This document shows, one piece after another, positions 5,714 through 8,026 of a stretch of DNA of 8,026 bases. The first letter of the stretch is position 1; each line of letters opens with the position of its first letter. The notes under the pieces are model-generated. The model did not search any database and was not told the origin of the DNA. It saw only the letters and a list, made by a program, of their open reading frames with translations. The position numbers and the translations under genes are program-made. The stretch comes from Gemmatimonadota bacterium (GTDB lineage Bacteria; GCA-2686955), in NCBI GenBank assembly GCA_026991065.1, contig JALXCG010000135.1, positions 1-8,026 of the forward strand. The letters run 5' to 3'.

Positions 5714-6921
5714 TGGAGCAGAGCGGAATGGATGCTGAACGGACATCGGTTTGGAAGAGGCGGAAGTGGGCGTGGCGCAGCTCTTGCGCGACACTCTCGG
5801 GAGTGGTCCTGCTGGGGCTGGGCCTGATCCTGGGGGGGTGCGGTTCCGCCGGTCCGGCCGCGGAAGCGCCGCCGGAGCAGCCGCGGAATGTGCGGGTTCT
5901 GCAACTGGCGCCGACCCGCATCACCGAGTATTTCGAAATCTCCGGAACGGTGGAACCGCTGCGTGGCGCGAACATCAGCGCGGAGGAGAGCGGCACCGTG
6001 CTGCGGGTCGGGCACGACAAGGGGGAAGCGGTCAAGGCGGGCGATCTGCTGGTGGAGTTGGACCGCCGGATCCTTGCCGCGCAGCTTGACGCAACTCAGG
6101 CGAATCTGAAGCTGCAAGCCTACAATGCGGAAAAGACCCGCACCCTGCGCGCCGCCGGCAAGGTAAGTGAGCTGGAGCTGCTGGGTGTGGAAGCCCAGGC
6201 GGCCCAGGCACGCGCCACCGCAACCACCACGCGTCTGCGCTGGGAGCGGGCGGCGGTGAGCGCGCCGTTCGCCGGAATCGTTGCCGATCGCTATGTGGAG
6301 CCGGGGGAACTGGTGGCTCCGGGGCGTCTTCTGGCACGGGTGATCGATCCTTCGGTGCTGAAGCTCACCGGGTTTCTCACCGAGCGCGAAGTGGCGCGCC
6401 TGGAGCCCGGCATCCGCACCGAAGTGCACTTCGACGGCCGCAGCGCTCCGGCGCCGGGCGAAGTGACCTGGATCGGCTACGAGGCGGATCCCCGCACCGC
6501 CAAGTTCAAGGTGGAGATCCAGATTCAGAATGGCGACGGTGCCCTGCGTCCCGGAGTCGTGGCCCGCGCCCGGATCCCCAGCCGCGTTCACGAAGAGGTG
6601 ATTGCGGTGCCGCGCGATGCGCTGGTCGGCAGCGGCGCCAGCCCGGCCGTATTCGTGGTCGAGGGCGATCGCGCCCATCGCCGCGCGGTGATGCTGGGCG
6701 GCGATCAGGGGCTGATGAGTGTCGTTACCTCCGGGCTCAGTGCCGGCGAGCGGCTGGTGGTGCGGGGGCAGCGCGATCTGGTGGATGGTTCGCTGGTGCG
6801 CGTTACAGAAGAGACGCAACGCCCCGACGGCTGGCGCCCGGAGGACCCGGCCGTGGTCCGGGCCGCGATTGACGGCGCGGACGCGCCCGGACTGGACAGT
6901 GCCGGGGAGGCTCCGCAATGA
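5710..6921 (+). CDS. RND efflux periplasmic adaptor (membrane fusion protein), lipoprotein
   Basis: 403 residues from the ATG at 5710, which overlaps the channel gene's TGA; the next codon is also ATG (5713) and has the better-spaced GGAG, so either may be used. After a basic segment (KRRKWAWR) comes a hydrophobic run and the lipobox LGG-C, with Cys44 the likely lipidated residue. First lipoyl half: about 86-118 (ANISAEESGTVLRVGHDKGE, then AVKAGDLLVELD). Short alpha-hairpin: about 119-182. Second lipoyl half: about 183-212 (VSAPFAGIVADRYVEPGE, LVAPGRLLARV). Beta-barrel domain: about 215-290, including ALRPGVVARARIP. Membrane-proximal domain: about 295-365 (VIAVPRDALV, GLSAGERLVVRGQRDLVDGS). 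This order is that of AcrA/MexA-like adaptors linking pump and channel. The roughly 35-residue tail after 368 is acidic and Pro/Ala-rich and probably disordered. Its TGA overlaps the pump ATG. Confidence 0.93.
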   Translation: MMEQSGMDAERTSVWKRRKWAWRSSCATLSGVVLLGLGLILGGCGSAGPAAEAPPEQPRNVRVLQLAPTRITEYFEISGTVEPLRGANISAEESGTVLRVGHDKGEAVKAGDLLVELDRRILAAQLDATQANLKLQAYNAEKTRTLRAAGKVSELELLGVEAQAAQARATATTTRLRWERAAVSAPFAGIVADRYVEPGELVAPGRLLARVIDPSVLKLTGFLTEREVARLEPGIRTEVHFDGRSAPAPGEVTWIGYEADPRTAKFKVEIQIQNGDGALRPGVVARARIPSRVHEEVIAVPRDALVGSGASPAVFVVEGDRAHRRAVMLGGDQGLMSVVTSGLSAGERLVVRGQRDLVDGSLVRVTEETQRPDGWRPEDPAVVRAAIDGADAPGLDSAGEAPQ

Positions 6922-8026
6922 AGCTGACCGATGCCTCCATCCGCAAATACCCGATGATCTTCGCCTTCATGGTGATCACCACCCTGGTGGGGCTGGATTC
7001 CTATCTGTCGCTGCCGCGCGAATCCTCTCCCGATATCAAGATTCCCTTCGTCATGGTGGTGGCCCCCTATGCGGGTGCCGGCCCGGAAGATATAGAGAAT
7101 CTGGTGACCCGCAAGCTGGAGCGTGAACTCAAGGGGATGGCGGACCTCAAAGAGATGACGAGTACCTCGAATGAGGGGATCTCCAACATCCTGCTGGAGT
7201 TCAACCCGAAGGTGGAGATGAGCGACGCCCTGCAGAAGGTGCGCGACCGGGTGGACCTGGCCAAGCCGGAGTTGCCCGAGGATCCGCGCGAAGATCTGCT
7301 GGTGATGGAGATCAGCTCCGACGACTGGCCGATCGTGCAGATCAATCTGACCGGCGAATATGATCCGATCCTGCTGAAGAAGGCCGGCGAGGATCTGCAG
7401 GACCGCCTGGAGGAGGTCCGCGGTGTTCTGGATGTGGATCTCACCGGCGGCGTGGACCGGGAAGTGTTGGTCGAGGTGGATCCCGACCGTTTGCAGTACT
7501 ACAATCTGTCGCTGCAGGATGTACAGGACGCGATCTTTCTGCAGAACACCACCATTCCGGGCGGTGAACTCTCTCTCGGTCTCTACAAGTATCAAGTGTC
7601 GGTTCCCGGAGAGATCGAGAAGCCGGAGGAGATTCTTGGGTTTGTGCTCAATCCCGGGGCGCCGACGCCGGTCTATGTGCGGGACGTCGCCTCGGTTCGT
7701 TTCGGGATCAAGGAGCCGGAGACAATTTCGCGGGTTAACGGCCGCCCGGCGGTGATCCTTTCGGTGAAAAAGCGCAGCGGCGAGAACATCATCGAGATCG
7801 TCGACCAGGTCAAGGAGGTGTTGGCCGAGATGGCGCCCACCCTGCCGCCCGGCACCGAGATCTCGATTGTCGGCGACCAGTCGCAGGATATTCGGCGGAT
7901 GGTGAATGAGCTGGAAAACAACATCATCAGCGGTCTCATTCTGGTGGTGGTGATCCTGCTGCTTTTTCTGGGGCTGACCAACTCTTTCTTTGTCGGGGTC
8001 GCCATCCCCTTCTCCATGTTGATCGC
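6918..8026 (+). CDS. RND-family efflux pump, inner-membrane transporter (partial, N-terminal 369 residues)
   Basis: The frame is open from ATG at 6918 to the window end; a complete RND pump is about 1000-1050 residues, so roughly one third is present. TM1 is at about 12-32, followed by the family's conserved porter entry SLPRESSPDIKIPFVMVVAP and YAGAGPEDIENLVTRKLE. The usual YPGA is YAGA here. The periplasmic porter subdomains PN1 and PN2 occupy about 33-330, with RGVLDVDLTGGVDREVLVEV and RVNGRPAVILSVKKRSGENI in expected places. TM2 begins around 336-352 (ISGLILVVVILLLFLGL), leading to NSFFVGVAIPFSML. The proton-relay residues of TM4 and TM10 lie beyond the window. It uses proton motive force to move substrates to the adaptor and TolC-like channel. 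Operon type and TetR control favour organic or lipophilic substrates rather than metals, but that is inference. Confidence 0.95.
   Translation, partial: MKLTDASIRKYPMIFAFMVITTLVGLDSYLSLPRESSPDIKIPFVMVVAPYAGAGPEDIENLVTRKLERELKGMADLKEMTSTSNEGISNILLEFNPKVEMSDALQKVRDRVDLAKPELPEDPREDLLVMEISSDDWPIVQINLTGEYDPILLKKAGEDLQDRLEEVRGVLDVDLTGGVDREVLVEVDPDRLQYYNLSLQDVQDAIFLQNTTIPGGELSLGLYKYQVSVPGEIEKPEEILGFVLNPGAPTPVYVRDVASVRFGIKEPETISRVNGRPAVILSVKKRSGENIIEIVDQVKEVLAEMAPTLPPGTEISIVGDQSQDIRRMVNELENNIISGLILVVVILLLFLGLTNSFFVGVAIPFSMLI

Noticed and set aside
5584-6918. 444-codon minus-strand frame opposite the adaptor gene
   Set aside because: Antisense shadow of the adaptor, whose lipobox, lipoyl halves and barrel are clear on the plus strand.

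Overview
The window is GC-rich DNA from a Gram-negative bacterium. An outer-membrane TolC-type channel, a lipoprotein periplasmic adaptor and an RND pump gene occur together, and the two exported proteins on the other strand carry ordinary Sec-type signals. The phylum cannot be fixed from the sequence. The secreted beta-helix protein with a 'VPADSPTIQ...GDTVWVAPGTY' opening and the heptanucleotide tandem repeat would both suit an environmental delta-proteobacterium-like or candidate-phylum genome, but that is only an impression.

Layout. Minus strand, left part: a large secreted protein of about 1000 residues (173 to about 3100) with a clan GH-A-like catalytic region followed by beta-rich modules. 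Four bases after its stop codon begins a second secreted gene (169 to beyond base 1), a beta-helix protein that leaves the window. The two look like a translationally linked pair for handling an extracellular or envelope polysaccharide. Plus strand, right part: a TetR-family regulator (3612-4202), a TolC-family outer-membrane channel (4199-5713), an RND adaptor lipoprotein (5710-6921) and an RND pump (6918 to beyond the window end). Each junction is a four-base ATGA stop/start overlap, so these form one tightly coupled tripartite efflux operon with its own repressor. A TTGACA promoter and a 25-bp near-perfect palindrome lie just ahead of tetR and suggest autoregulation.

Between the two divergent units (about 3200-3610) lie the regulatory features: the tetR promoter and operator, a long hairpin (3256-3294) in the presumed leader of the minus-strand gene, and a perfect 7-bp tandem repeat (3124-3199, 10.9 copies).

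The most interesting observation is at that repeat. The glycosidase-like gene has a good signal peptide whose reading frame runs into the repeat without any ATG, GTG or TTG start ahead of it. Just beyond the repeat there is an ATG with a well-placed GAGG ribosome-binding site, but in another frame. With the number of units present here the ATG frame ends after 45 codons. Losing one unit, or gaining two, would join ATG, repeat, signal peptide and enzyme into one reading frame. The repeat has no stop codon in any of the three frames in this direction. This is the architecture of a phase-variable (slipped-strand) on/off switch, here apparently in the OFF state, although an assembly copy-number error or a non-standard start would give the same picture.
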